This document shows positions 44,110-53,465 of a DNA stretch of 64,000 nucleotides, in pieces. The first letter of the stretch is position 1, and the number at the start of each line of letters is the position of its first letter. The notes below the pieces were generated by a model. The model was given only the letters and a program-made list of their open reading frames with translations, searched no databases and was not told where the DNA came from. The stretch comes from Vibrio mediterranei (GTDB taxonomy: Bacteria; Pseudomonadota; Gammaproteobacteria; Enterobacterales; Vibrionaceae), in the NCBI RefSeq assembly GCF_900088415.1, contig NZ_FLLQ01000007.1:208149-272148 (forward strand), read 5' to 3'. Position numbers and translations under genes: made by a program.

Positions 44110-46392
44110 TTAGGCAACACTATTCAACTTTGGCTTGGATTCTGAGTGCGTTCTTACTTCAGACATGTCATGGCTAAAGTGATCAACTTGAATCGCTTTG
44201 TAGCGAAGAGCATCCGCTTCACGAATTCTAGCGACTTCTTCTTCAGTCAGAACATTAGCTTCAATTGCTTGATTCAATCGATCTTCCAATAGGCCTTTCT
44301 TCGCTACTTTGCCTTCTTTAACACCAACAAACAGCTTTTTCTCTAGGTCACGAATGTTGTACATCGCGATAAAGGCGTTTTCCATAAGACCGACATTATC
44401 GTCCTCTTTCGGCCCGATGTAACATAGGTGAGTCAGGCGATCACGATGCGCGCCCGGTACCATCATGCTTTTCGCTAGTTTCAACCCTAGGTCGTCTGAT
44501 GGTTTCTCAAAATGGTTACCAATCGGGAATAATAGACCTTTCAAAGTCACCCCTGCCCATCGTGCTGGGAAGTTGCGGTAAGCTTCGTTCAGTGACTTCG
44601 CTGCATGGTAGAAACAATGTTGAACCGAGTAATGAACGTAATCCAAGTCAGCTTGTTGACGGCCATCATCTTCATACTTCTTCAGCGCCGCAGAAGCCAT
44701 GAACAGGTAAGCAAGACCGTCACCTAAACGTGCTGAGATCATCTCTTTACGTTTCAGATCACCACCCAGTGTCAACATGGCAAAGTCTGCACTCACTGCC
44801 AAGGCTTTACTTAGGCGAGTTAGGTCTTTGTAGTAGCGTTTCGTTGGACCACTCATATGAGCACCGACAAATGCAGAACCTGTTAATGCTGCAGTAAAGG
44901 CACCCAAGGTGTTTTTAGTTGCATGACCGATATGTTTGAACAGTAGCTTATCAAAGTCCTCAGCAGCCTGTTTCTCATCTGGGTTGGCTGCTGCTTCCAT
45001 CTCTTTAAGGACATATGGATGACAACGTGTTGCGCCCTGACCAAAGATCATCAAGTTACGAGTGAGGATGTTTGCACCTTCTACTGTGATGGCTACCGGG
45101 ATACCCAAATAGCTCGAAGCAAGGTAATTCATAGGACCATCTTGGATGGCACGTCCAGCATGAATATCCATAGAGTCATTGAGGATAGTGCGCGCCATCT
45201 CAGTCATATGGTATTTGGCAATCGCGGTAACGATCCCTGGTTTTTCACCCATATCCAGCGAGGTAGTCGTTAACGTTCGAGTCGCTTCAAGTAGATAAGT
45301 TAGGCCACCAATACGACCCATAGCTTCTGCTACACCCTCAAACTTACCGATAGACATACCAAACTGTTTACGAACATAAGCGTAAGCACCCGTTGTTCGT
45401 GTTGTTAGGTGCCCAATAGCGGTGCCTAGTGCTGGAAGTGAGATACCTCGACCCGCAGACAGACATTCAACCAACATTCTCCACCCGCGACCTGCATACT
45501 CTTGACCACCAATCAGCCATTCCATTGGGATAAATACATCTTTACCACGTGTCGGACCGTTCATGAATGCCAAATGCAGTGGGTCATGACGCTCACCGAT
45601 CTCAACACCTTTATGGTCTGCTGGAATCAGTGCACAAGTGATACCGATATCTTCTTTGTCACCCATAAGTTTGTCGGGATCGTGCAATTTGAAAGCGAGA
45701 CCCAACACAGTCGCAACTGGTGCAAGCGTGATATAACGCTTATTCCAATTAAGGCGAATCCCTAATACTTCTTTGCCTTCATGCTCGCCATAACACACGA
45801 TACCTTTATCTGGGATACCGCCAGCGTCAGAACCCGCTTCAGGGCCCGTCAATGCGAAACATGGGATATCAGTACCGTCAGCCAAGCGTGGCAACCAATA
45901 ATCTTTCTGCTCTTGCGTTCCGTAGTGAGACAGAAGCTCACCCGGGCCTAGTGAGTTTGGAACCATCACCGATACGGCAGCACTAATACTGCGAGTCGCA
46001 ATTTTAGTTACAATGGTAGAGTTCGCTAGTGGCGAGAACTCTCTACCGCCAAACTTTTTAGAGATAATGAGAGAAAAGAAACGCTCTTTACGCAAGTATT
46101 CCCATACTTCTTTCGGTAAATCGCGGTCTTCTTTCACGATTTTGTTGTCATCTAGCATCTCTAGCAGTGTTTCAAGCTCATTGTCCATAAAGGACTGTTC
46201 TTCTGCTGACAGCGTCGGCTTAGGGTACTGGTGCAGTGTTTTAAAGTTAGGCGTTCCAGAGAATAACTCGCCATCCCACCATACGCTCCCTGCTTCCATT
46301 GCTTCTTTCTCGGTTGCCGATAGTGGTGGCAATACCTTCTTAAACATTTTGAATGCAGGGTCACTTATCCATTTTCTTCTCAGAGAGCTCAT
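44110..46392 (-). CDS. fadE: Acyl-CoA dehydrogenase, FadE type
   Basis: A 760-residue long acyl-CoA dehydrogenase with the FadE C-terminal extension. FALTGPEAGSDAGG (flavin and substrate region), AGRGWRMLVECLSAGRGISLPALG, and the segment VEGANILTRNLMIFGQGA with the presumed catalytic Glu are visible. It performs the first step of beta-oxidation. A second fadE homologue exists in V. cholerae, so this may be one of two. It lies 79 bases after psrA and is probably co-transcribed or controlled by PsrA. Confidence 0.92.
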   Translation of the reverse strand: MSSLRRKWISDPAFKMFKKVLPPLSATEKEAMEAGSVWWDGELFSGTPNFKTLHQYPKPTLSAEEQSFMDNELETLLEMLDDNKIVKEDRDLPKEVWEYLRKERFFSLIISKKFGGREFSPLANSTIVTKIATRSISAAVSVMVPNSLGPGELLSHYGTQEQKDYWLPRLADGTDIPCFALTGPEAGSDAGGIPDKGIVCYGEHEGKEVLGIRLNWNKRYITLAPVATVLGLAFKLHDPDKLMGDKEDIGITCALIPADHKGVEIGERHDPLHLAFMNGPTRGKDVFIPMEWLIGGQEYAGRGWRMLVECLSAGRGISLPALGTAIGHLTTRTTGAYAYVRKQFGMSIGKFEGVAEAMGRIGGLTYLLEATRTLTTTSLDMGEKPGIVTAIAKYHMTEMARTILNDSMDIHAGRAIQDGPMNYLASSYLGIPVAITVEGANILTRNLMIFGQGATRCHPYVLKEMEAAANPDEKQAAEDFDKLLFKHIGHATKNTLGAFTAALTGSAFVGAHMSGPTKRYYKDLTRLSKALAVSADFAMLTLGGDLKRKEMISARLGDGLAYLFMASAALKKYEDDGRQQADLDYVHYSVQHCFYHAAKSLNEAYRNFPARWAGVTLKGLLFPIGNHFEKPSDDLGLKLAKSMMVPGAHRDRLTHLCYIGPKEDDNVGLMENAFIAMYNIRDLEKKLFVGVKEGKVAKKGLLEDRLNQAIEANVLTEEEVARIREADALRYKAIQVDHFSHDMSEVRTHSESKPKLNSVA

Positions 46393-46471
46393 GATACCTA
46401 TCCTTTTGTTCAGATTATTTCTTGTTATTATTTGGGTTATTAGTTTGATTAAGGTTTTAGCTTGGTAGTCA

Positions 46472-47098
46472 TTATTCCGCCGCTACACCTGCAGCGAGAT
46501 AGGGAATTATTTGGTTGATGATTGCTTCTGCGTCTACTTCTTTATCAAAGGAACTCAAAGCAATTTCTGATAATGCTTGACTCGATGCCATAGTGAATAC
46601 GCATGTACCCAGTGTTAGGTGCAAACGCCAAAACAGGGTTTCTGCATCTAACTTTGGATTCGCTTTCATCACAGATTGAGTGAACATCGCTAGCGCTTCG
46701 GTGTACCGAGTAGTGATAAACCAGCGCAAGTGGCCTTGAACATCAGTATAGCCACGTCCAACTAGCGACATGAACCTGCTCGCTCCTCCCGGCTTCACTT
46801 GGTTCAAGCTAAGCAAAGGTGACTTCAGCGCACCAAATACATCAGCCATTGTGTAGTGCTCACGCTCATTCAGTTCGTAGAGCGCCGCTTCTACAGCTGG
46901 CATGAACGCTTCCAGATAACGATTAAGTACCGCTCGAACCAGAGTTTTTTTATCGCCAAAATGATAGTTCACGGAGGCTAAATTCACGTTAGCCTTGCTA
47001 GTGATAGTTCGTAGAGAGGTATCGTTGAATCCATGCTCAGCGAACAGTATCTCTGCGACATCGAGAATCTTATCCTTGGTAGTTACTCTATTGGTCAT
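46472..47098 (-). CDS. psrA: TetR-family regulator of fatty acid genes, PsrA-like
   Basis: A 208-residue TetR regulator. The N-terminal helix-turn-helix (ILDVAEILFAEHGFNDTSLRTITSKANVNLASVNYHFGDKK region, residues 10-50) is intact, and the C-terminal half is a ligand domain. PsrA proteins bind CAAAC-N2-4-GTTTG and respond to fatty acids. A perfect site of this kind lies 16 bases upstream of the start, and the downstream gene is fadE; both support the call. The ATG at 47098 is chosen although the frame is open for 43 more codons, because it begins the domain. Confidence 0.88.
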   Translation of the reverse strand: MTNRVTTKDKILDVAEILFAEHGFNDTSLRTITSKANVNLASVNYHFGDKKTLVRAVLNRYLEAFMPAVEAALYELNEREHYTMADVFGALKSPLLSLNQVKPGGASRFMSLVGRGYTDVQGHLRWFITTRYTEALAMFTQSVMKANPKLDAETLFWRLHLTLGTCVFTMASSQALSEIALSSFDKEVDAEAIINQIIPYLAAGVAAE

Positions 47099-47113
47099 TT
47101 CAATCATCCGTAT

Positions 47114-47127
47114 CAAACACATGTTTG
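47114..47127 (-). promoter_or_regulatory. PsrA operator
   Basis: CAAAC-ACAT-GTTTG is a perfect palindrome of the PsrA type (C/GAAAC-N2-4-GTTTG/C), set 16 bases before the psrA start. Autorepression is inferred. Confidence 0.75.
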
Positions 47128-47190
47128 AATATACTCTCGCAACAGCAAGATAACAAGTGATTAACATCAAACTTTTTAATAAATACATAA

Positions 47191-47207
47191 GACTGGTCTG
47201 ACAAGAT
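47191..47207 (-). promoter_or_regulatory. FadR-like site upstream of psrA
   Basis: GACTGGTCTGACAAGAT resembles the FadR operator (ACTGGTC-N-GACCAGT type), perfect in the left half and with one change in the right half. It lies about 93 bases before the psrA start. Confidence 0.4.
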
Positions 47208-47297
47208 TTATAACCAACTGTTTTCATTAAACTTTGAAAATATTCTTAAAAAAACGTGTTTTTTTGTGAACTAATTCATCTTGGCTAGGTCTATTTA

Positions 47298-47432
47298 AGT
47301 GTTATCAACAATAACTTGTTTTACCGACATGACGCTGATTTCCATTGTTATTGTTGATGACATATGCTGCTTTTTCTTATTAACTCCTATTTTTTGTATC
47401 CGCCCAAACCAACATTGGTTTGGGCTTTTTTT
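47298..47432 (+). ncRNA. Candidate small RNA between psrA and nhaA
   Basis: Both flanking genes are on the minus strand, yet the plus strand has a 15-bp stem (47301-47315 with 47347-47361) whose only non-Watson-Crick pair is a G-U wobble when read as plus-strand RNA. It is followed 40 bases on by an intrinsic terminator (47402-47432). A possible promoter is TTGTGA at 47264 with TAGGTC at 47286. A 40-codon frame starting at 47329 runs through the terminator and has no ribosome site, so an RNA is more likely than a peptide. Confidence 0.5.
47402..47432 (+). terminator. Plus-strand terminator of the candidate small RNA
   Basis: GCCCAAACCA pairs perfectly with TGGTTTGGGC around ACAT, followed by seven T. 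No annotated plus-strand gene precedes it. Confidence 0.85.
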
Positions 47433-47448
47433 ATTCGTTTTTCAAACA

Positions 47449-47476
47449 TAAAAAAAACCCAGCCTAAGCTGGGTTT
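47449..47476 (-). terminator. Terminator of nhaA
   Basis: On the minus strand AAACCCAGC and GCTGGGTTT form a stem followed by eight T, just past the nhaA stop. Confidence 0.9.
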
Positions 47477-47498
47477 GTCTAATCATAGTTTCTGGCAG

Positions 47499-48668
47499 TT
47501 AGTATTGAACCTTAGGCTCTGGTGCCTCTTCCTTAGGAAGTGAGAAGTTAAGCAGTATGTAGCCAAGAACAGCTGCTGTTGTTGAGCCCATCAAAATGCC
47601 CAATCTAGCGTATGTATCAAACTCAGGACTCACTCCAGTAAACGCCAGAGATGAGATGAATATCGACATGGTAAAGCCAATACCACACAAAACAGACACC
47701 GCAAACACCTGCTTAAAGTCCACACCATCAGGCAATTTTGCCACACCAAGTTTCACTGCTAACCAACTAAAGCTGAAGATACCTAGTGGTTTACCGACCA
47801 ACAGACCTAACGCAATACCAAGTGGCAACATCGACGTTAGACCCGACATCGACACACCTTCCAGCGAGATGCCAGCATTGGCAAACGCGAAGATAGGTAG
47901 AATCAAGAATGCGACGTATGGATGAAGTGCATGCTCTATATGTTTCAGCGGTGACTTCTCGCCTTCATTCCCTCTAAGAGGAATAGCAAAGCCTAATACC
48001 ACACCAGCCAAAGTTGCGTGCACGCCAGAGGCCAATACGCTCACCCAGAGCACCGCACCAACTAAAAGGTAAACAGGTATGCTTGTCACCTTCTTCGCGT
48101 TCAACATGAACAGCACTGCAGTCATGATAAAGCCAATAGTTAACGCCAACGTAGACAGATCGCTGCTATAAAACAAAGCAATAATAACGATAACGCCTAA
48201 GTCATCAATGATAGCAAGTGCAAGTAGGAATACTTTCAAAGCTACAGGGACACGCTTACCGAGCAACGCCATGATACCTAAAGCAAACGCGATATCCGTT
48301 GCTGCAGGGATAGCCCAGCCACTCATCGCTTCAGGATCACCCATGTTAAACAGTACATAAATAAGTGCCGGAGCCAACATGCCACCGACCGCGGCAATCG
48401 CAGGGAAGATAGCAGTCTCTTTAGACTTCAATGCACCTTCGAGTAGCTCACGTTTTACTTCCAAACCAATCAGGAAGAAGAAGATCGCCATCAAACCATC
48501 GTTGATCCAGTGTGAGATAGACAGACCAAACACGTAGGTATGAAGCACGCCTTGATACATTTCGTTCAATGGAGAGTTTGCGACGAGCATAGCAATCGCA
48601 GCAGCGATAACGAGGATGATACCTCCAGCTGACTCCATCTTGAAAAAATTACGAATGACGTCATTCAT
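47499..48668 (-). CDS. nhaA: Na+/H+ antiporter NhaA
   Basis: A 389-residue inner-membrane antiporter with about 12 helices. The N-terminal FFKMESAGGIILVIAAAIAMLVANSPL, the GLMAIFFFLIGLEVKREL segment, PAATDIAFALGIMALLG and the ion-site pair in LALAIIDDLGVIVIIALFY (adjacent aspartates as in E. coli Asp163/164) are conserved. It exchanges sodium for protons and supports growth in salt and alkali. The start region has only a weak ribosome site. Confidence 0.97.
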   Translation of the reverse strand: MNDVIRNFFKMESAGGIILVIAAAIAMLVANSPLNEMYQGVLHTYVFGLSISHWINDGLMAIFFFLIGLEVKRELLEGALKSKETAIFPAIAAVGGMLAPALIYVLFNMGDPEAMSGWAIPAATDIAFALGIMALLGKRVPVALKVFLLALAIIDDLGVIVIIALFYSSDLSTLALTIGFIMTAVLFMLNAKKVTSIPVYLLVGAVLWVSVLASGVHATLAGVVLGFAIPLRGNEGEKSPLKHIEHALHPYVAFLILPIFAFANAGISLEGVSMSGLTSMLPLGIALGLLVGKPLGIFSFSWLAVKLGVAKLPDGVDFKQVFAVSVLCGIGFTMSIFISSLAFTGVSPEFDTYARLGILMGSTTAAVLGYILLNFSLPKEEAPEPKVQY

Positions 48669-48977
48669 GTTGTAAAGCCCTTAATAGTTATTCATCTTGT
48701 CAGAATGTTAAAAATTGTATATCTAGTTAATTTTCAGAAAAAATCGATTCTACGGAGTTTATACTAAGGAATTTCCGAAGTATAAAACTAAACCGTTCGA
48801 GATATCCTCACAAGTAATGGCCATGTTAGATAGAAGTATAGTGCATAGATACGCAGCTAGTCATTGATAAATTCAATCACTTAGCTGTAGTCAATATCAT
48901 TTGAGAGTTAAAGGCAGAGGAGAATTAGTAACAGATTGTTACTTGTAACTATATAACAACAAAAAGGTTTTTCTTAC
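48669..48977. promoter_or_regulatory. nhaA upstream region with a 29-bp palindrome
   Basis: 309 bp without a gene. At 48758-48786 lies a near-perfect palindrome with arms TTTATACT/AGTATAAA enclosing GGAA-T-TTCC (12 of 14 positions pair), 90-118 bases before the nhaA start. It looks like a repressor or activator site; the protein is not known. Confidence 0.5.
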
Positions 48978-50093
48978 CTAATAACCACTAAGTTGCATAA
49001 AGCCAATAGCAGAATTTGAACCTTTGGCCGTAACTGAACCTTGCCATTGTGGTACGACGAAATTCACCCAGTTATCTCGCTTACGAGCATTAATAACCAA
49101 GTTAATATTTTGGCTGGGGATTTGTAGATTCCAAGATAGAGGCACACGAGTTCCTGACGCAAATTCCGTATAGTTGAGCGCCTTAAGTATGATGTCCTCC
49201 GATGGGATGTTTATGATGTTACCATTAATATCAATCAAAGAAGCAGTGGTATAGGGCATATTGTCTTTGTAACGATATTGGCTCACCTGTAGCGCCTCTG
49301 TATCGCTCAGCCAAAGAAGAAAGTTGTCTTCGCCGACATAATTAGCACCAACAAGCTCACTACCCCACTCTTTACTTAGCCAAGCGCGGCCTGTCACTTT
49401 CAGCGCCTTACCATCTGGTAGGGTCAACTCTCCTGTTGATGCAACAAATGGTGATTCAAAGGTATAAGATGCGCGAGGGAGTAGATCATGTTTGGCGTGG
49501 TAGCCATTTTCGCCAATAAGAGCATATGGGCCGGTTTGTTTTAACTTAAGATTCACACTGAAATTATCGCTGGATAAACGCAGATTCCCAGGCAGTGGCT
49601 GATTAGACAGTGAACGCCAAGACCACTCATCAATCCAAACGCGAAATGGGCGGCTAAGACCTCCCGCCTGACCGATACCACCACGAGCAATGCGCTGATC
49701 GGTAAACATTCCTAAATGGCTATTCATCACTAAATTTGCGATGTAGATTTGTGGATCTTGCCAACCCGTTGCAATACGGTCATCACTGGCATAGCGAAAA
49801 AAGCGCCATCTTAGCCAGTATGCCTGACCAGATTCGTCTTTAAGCTGCACCACCATCTGCCACCATTCATGTTGGAACTCAGGATGGAAACGGAAGTCTC
49901 TTGGTAGCTCAACCTCTCGGTCGGGTAAAACAGGTTCAAATACTTTGCGGCCTGGAGAACCAAATACGGTGTTGATATAGCTCGCTTTAGTCACACTAGG
50001 CTTTGACTCGCGTGATTCCGTTAGCCAAATTGAAGTGCTGGCGACCACCACTACCAGCAAGCATGAGAAAATAAGCTTCTGCATACGATTCAT
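48978..50093 (-). CDS. AttH-like (CrtC/lipocalin-type) periplasmic protein
   Basis: A 371-residue exported protein with a membrane anchor or signal (about residues 5-25). FHPEFQHEWWQMVVQL, YIANLVMNSHLGMFTDQR and the WLSKEWGSE motif match the AttH/CrtC-like hydrolase family (two-lipocalin fold). It is the last gene of an ABC operon; its ATG directly follows the permease stop. AttH-type proteins accompany FtsX-like permeases, and the substrate is unknown. Confidence 0.8.
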   Translation of the reverse strand: MNRMQKLIFSCLLVVVVASTSIWLTESRESKPSVTKASYINTVFGSPGRKVFEPVLPDREVELPRDFRFHPEFQHEWWQMVVQLKDESGQAYWLRWRFFRYASDDRIATGWQDPQIYIANLVMNSHLGMFTDQRIARGGIGQAGGLSRPFRVWIDEWSWRSLSNQPLPGNLRLSSDNFSVNLKLKQTGPYALIGENGYHAKHDLLPRASYTFESPFVASTGELTLPDGKALKVTGRAWLSKEWGSELVGANYVGEDNFLLWLSDTEALQVSQYRYKDNMPYTTASLIDINGNIINIPSEDIILKALNYTEFASGTRVPLSWNLQIPSQNINLVINARKRDNWVNFVVPQWQGSVTAKGSNSAIGFMQLSGY

Positions 50094-52547
50094 CTATAAC
50101 GCATCCCTTAACGAATGAATCGGTGTATTACGTATCAACTTCAGCACTGGTAGCGCTCCTGCAACTACCAAAGCCAACAGAGACCACAAACATGTGGTGA
50201 GATACTGCCATGGGACAATCTGCAGTTGTAAAGACCAACCGAAAGACTGCTTGATCACAATATCCACAATCAGTTGCGCCAGTGCAATACCAAGCGGCAT
50301 AGCGATAATGGCAGAGATAAGTCCAAATACCAGCAACTGTAAGCCACCCATTAACACTAGCTCTTTTGCGGAAATACCCAGACAGCGCAGCAATGAGGTA
50401 TGACGTTGTCTAGAGATCTCCCCTGCTATCGTTGCAAAGAAGATACCAAAAACAGCAATCACCAAAGTGATATTGCCCAGAGTATCAGCAATCGCAAAAG
50501 TACGATCAAAGGTTGTCATCGCTTTCGCGTGAATAGACGTGTTGTCGTAAATCCGTTCACTGTTTAGCCTAAATGTCGATTGCAGACGTCTTTCGACAAA
50601 CAGCGATTGTGACTTATCATTAAGCACTGCGCCCAACGCCACATCACCAGAACCTTCTAAGTTGGCTAGCCAACGATTTTGCGATAACAATACTTGATGA
50701 TAAGGGTTTCCGTAATCATAGTAGACACCTATCACGTGCCAGTTCCCACCCAGTGGTGGGCCTAAATCGACATAATCACCCGGACGAATATCTAACTTAA
50801 GCGCCATAGATTCACTGATCATGACACTGCGAGAATGATGAAGGTTATACCAATAGTTAGGCACAGCAATTTTAACGGTTAACGCGTCGCGCTCACCTTC
50901 TGAATCACCCGTACTTACCACTTGCATCATGCCATGCTCTGTCGGGATCTCTTCTTCCCAGCGCCACCAAACGCGATCGACCTCGGGCTGAGCCTCCAAC
51001 CATTTACTCATGCGAACCGCATTATTGTTGGTTGGATAGACGTAAATATCGGCCGCAAGCCTTTGGGTTAACCATCGGTCAGTAGTATCTCTAAAACTAC
51101 CAACCATAGTCTCAACCCCCATATTAGCAGCCATAGCTAACATGAAAGCCATATTGGCAACACCGCGGTAGCTCATACTGGCAGCTGCATCCGCAAAGAA
51201 CCAACGGACTTTTACCCAACGGAGAGAGTACGAGAATAACGTGAAGATTTTCCAAGTAATAAACGGCGTAATCAATGCGACACTTAACAGCATCAAAACA
51301 ATGATGGCATAACCTGAGTTCTGTGACTTAGGTGCTTGATAAATAGCAACTGCAGCCACACAAAATCCGCACGCTACAAACGCTTGCCATGTAAACTCTG
51401 CCCCGGTAAATCGCATTAACGATAAACGAGCAGAAAGTCGAATAGGTTGAGATTTCAAAAGTCGGACTAACGGCCAGCCACACGAGACCACAGCCCCAGT
51501 GAACGCTAATAAGAAGCTATAAAGGCTCCATTGCCAGCTCCACTCAATGCTCAAACCAATGTTCGCATCATAAAGATCATTCAAGCTCTGTGAGACTGCT
51601 GGAATCAACTGATTTGCCAATGCTAACCCAAACAGGTTGCCACCAAGCCAGCTCAAGAACACTAAAGCCGCCAGTTCAAGACACAAGGCTTGAGTCAACT
51701 GCCACCCCGAGACACCGACTTGGCGCAGACTACCAACCAAAGGCTGACGCTGAGCTAAAGACAACGACATCGCTTGGTAGAAGATAAACAGGCCAACAAC
51801 GAAAGACAGCATACTCATCGCAGACAAATTGGTATGGAATGCTTTAGTGAGAGATTCCAGTTCTGATTGTGAACTGCGTGATAACGTCATACCATTTGGA
51901 ATCATCTTACGAAGATTCTCAAGTTTGGATGCACTCATCTCACCACAAGCAATTACAGACAACCCGGACGATTTTTTCATCGCACGGACTAAAGACATAT
52001 CCGCTAAGATACGCGTTCCGCGAATACCTTTCTTAGAATCAATCTTGATAGGGCCTAACTGAATTCCATTATTGAGCGTCAACGTATCGCCATTTTGCCA
52101 GCCCTTAAGCTCAGCAAGATCATGACTCACAATAATTGTCGTTGGGACTTTTATCATATCTTGCGATGCGATATCGCCAATGGTGACGACATTACGAAGC
52201 TGCAATAAAGAAATTGGATCTACGCCAACTAGGTTAAGCTCTAAACCATCAGCTGTGGTTACTTTTTGAATGTCAAAAGGCACACATTGTTTGAACCCTT
52301 CGCGGCGCAGTTGGATATAGAAGCCTTGCGGAATTTTGGTTTCTGCGTGCTTAGGGCGAATGCGATATGGAACGGGATTAGCGAAAAGTTTTTCACCGCT
52401 TGCATAAGCCTGTTTAGCGTGGTGGTTTATAGCCGTAACGCCAACTAGTAGCGATACACCAAGCGTTAAACCAAGCCAGACGAGAAGAATTTGTAGCGGG
52501 TGGCGACGATAATGGCCAAGTAGTGCTTTAACTACGGGCCATAACAT
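50094..52547 (-). CDS. FtsX/MacB-type ABC permease (AttFG-like)
   Basis: An 817-residue membrane protein with two FtsX-like permease modules and large periplasmic domains, apparently a fused AttF-AttG. The first helix is ILLVWLGLTLGVSLLVGVTA; further helices cluster at about 265-420 and 690-800. The ATG at 52547 has GGGGGG seven bases upstream and overlaps the ATPase gene by 20 bases; the frame is open for 24 more codons inside the ATPase gene. Function is probably lipoprotein or hydrophobic-molecule handling at the inner membrane. Confidence 0.85.
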   Translation of the reverse strand: MLWPVVKALLGHYRRHPLQILLVWLGLTLGVSLLVGVTAINHHAKQAYASGEKLFANPVPYRIRPKHAETKIPQGFYIQLRREGFKQCVPFDIQKVTTADGLELNLVGVDPISLLQLRNVVTIGDIASQDMIKVPTTIIVSHDLAELKGWQNGDTLTLNNGIQLGPIKIDSKKGIRGTRILADMSLVRAMKKSSGLSVIACGEMSASKLENLRKMIPNGMTLSRSSQSELESLTKAFHTNLSAMSMLSFVVGLFIFYQAMSLSLAQRQPLVGSLRQVGVSGWQLTQALCLELAALVFLSWLGGNLFGLALANQLIPAVSQSLNDLYDANIGLSIEWSWQWSLYSFLLAFTGAVVSCGWPLVRLLKSQPIRLSARLSLMRFTGAEFTWQAFVACGFCVAAVAIYQAPKSQNSGYAIIVLMLLSVALITPFITWKIFTLFSYSLRWVKVRWFFADAAASMSYRGVANMAFMLAMAANMGVETMVGSFRDTTDRWLTQRLAADIYVYPTNNNAVRMSKWLEAQPEVDRVWWRWEEEIPTEHGMMQVVSTGDSEGERDALTVKIAVPNYWYNLHHSRSVMISESMALKLDIRPGDYVDLGPPLGGNWHVIGVYYDYGNPYHQVLLSQNRWLANLEGSGDVALGAVLNDKSQSLFVERRLQSTFRLNSERIYDNTSIHAKAMTTFDRTFAIADTLGNITLVIAVFGIFFATIAGEISRQRHTSLLRCLGISAKELVLMGGLQLLVFGLISAIIAMPLGIALAQLIVDIVIKQSFGWSLQLQIVPWQYLTTCLWSLLALVVAGALPVLKLIRNTPIHSLRDAL

Positions 52548-53199
52548 GAAGTTGCCCCCCTTGAAGGCGGATAGAACCGTCCATGTGAGAAGCGACTTTT
52601 TCACTGTGGGTGACGACAAGCAAGGTACACTCTAGATGTCTTGTGAGTGAAGTAAGAAGTCGCATTACCGCTTCAGCGTTACGCTCATCCAAGCTACCCG
52701 TTGGCTCATCGGCTAGCAGGATTTTTGGCTCCATGTAGAGCGCGCGAGCAATAGCCGCACGCTGCTGTTGCCCCCCAGAAAGCTCTTCTGGATAACGACC
52801 AAGCAACGCCATTAAATCTAAAGCGGATAAAATCTGACGCCAAAGCCCTCGATCTTCTGGCAGTCCTTTAATCTGTCTGCAGAATCGAATATTGTCGGCA
52901 ATATTAAGAGTTGGTAGCAAATTGAACTGCTGAAAGATATGACCAATGTTATTTCTTCGATAAGCCGTTCTAAGACTTTCTTTTGCGTCATGCATAGCAA
53001 AATCGGGGTACCAGATTTCCCCAGAATCGACCTTATCGATGCCAGCGATTAAGTTAAGTAGTGTACTCTTACCCGAGCCACTTTCACCCATCAATGCCAG
53101 TTGTTCACCTTGCGACAGTGTTAGCTCTGCACTTTGCAATACAGGATGGAATTCTCCACCGTCAATATAGCCTTTACAAAGGTCTGACAACTTAAGCAT
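52528..53199 (-). CDS. ABC transporter ATPase (LolD/MacB type, AttE-like)
   Basis: A 223-residue ATPase with Walker A GESGSGKST, Q-loop HIFQQFNLLPTL, signature LSGGQQQRAAIARAL and Walker B ILLADEPTGSLD. It belongs to the LolD/MacB group that energises FtsX-type permeases. It is the first gene of the three-gene operon. Confidence 0.93.
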   Translation of the reverse strand: MLKLSDLCKGYIDGGEFHPVLQSAELTLSQGEQLALMGESGSGKSTLLNLIAGIDKVDSGEIWYPDFAMHDAKESLRTAYRRNNIGHIFQQFNLLPTLNIADNIRFCRQIKGLPEDRGLWRQILSALDLMALLGRYPEELSGGQQQRAAIARALYMEPKILLADEPTGSLDERNAEAVMRLLTSLTRHLECTLLVVTHSEKVASHMDGSIRLQGGQLHVMARS

Positions 53200-53465
53200 T
53201 CAATCTCTTCAATCACTGGTAAATTTGGAGTGTGAATCTACACTAAATTTGCAGTTCTAGGAAGCAAATTTGGCCATAAAGCCCCTACATTGAGTCGGTT
53301 TAGCTCAATTTCGATTCAAGATATCGTTTTTTAATAGAATTGGAATTTGGAACATATACGCGTGAAAACACCCTAATCAGCCATCATGTATTGTAAACAA
53401 ATGAAGATAAACTAGAAAAATGTGTTAAATTTTATAGAGATAACAATTAAGAGAGATAACGGAAT

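Noticed and set aside
47099..47227. N-terminal extension of PsrA
   Set aside because: It would place the PsrA operator inside the coding region; the TetR domain begins just after 47098.
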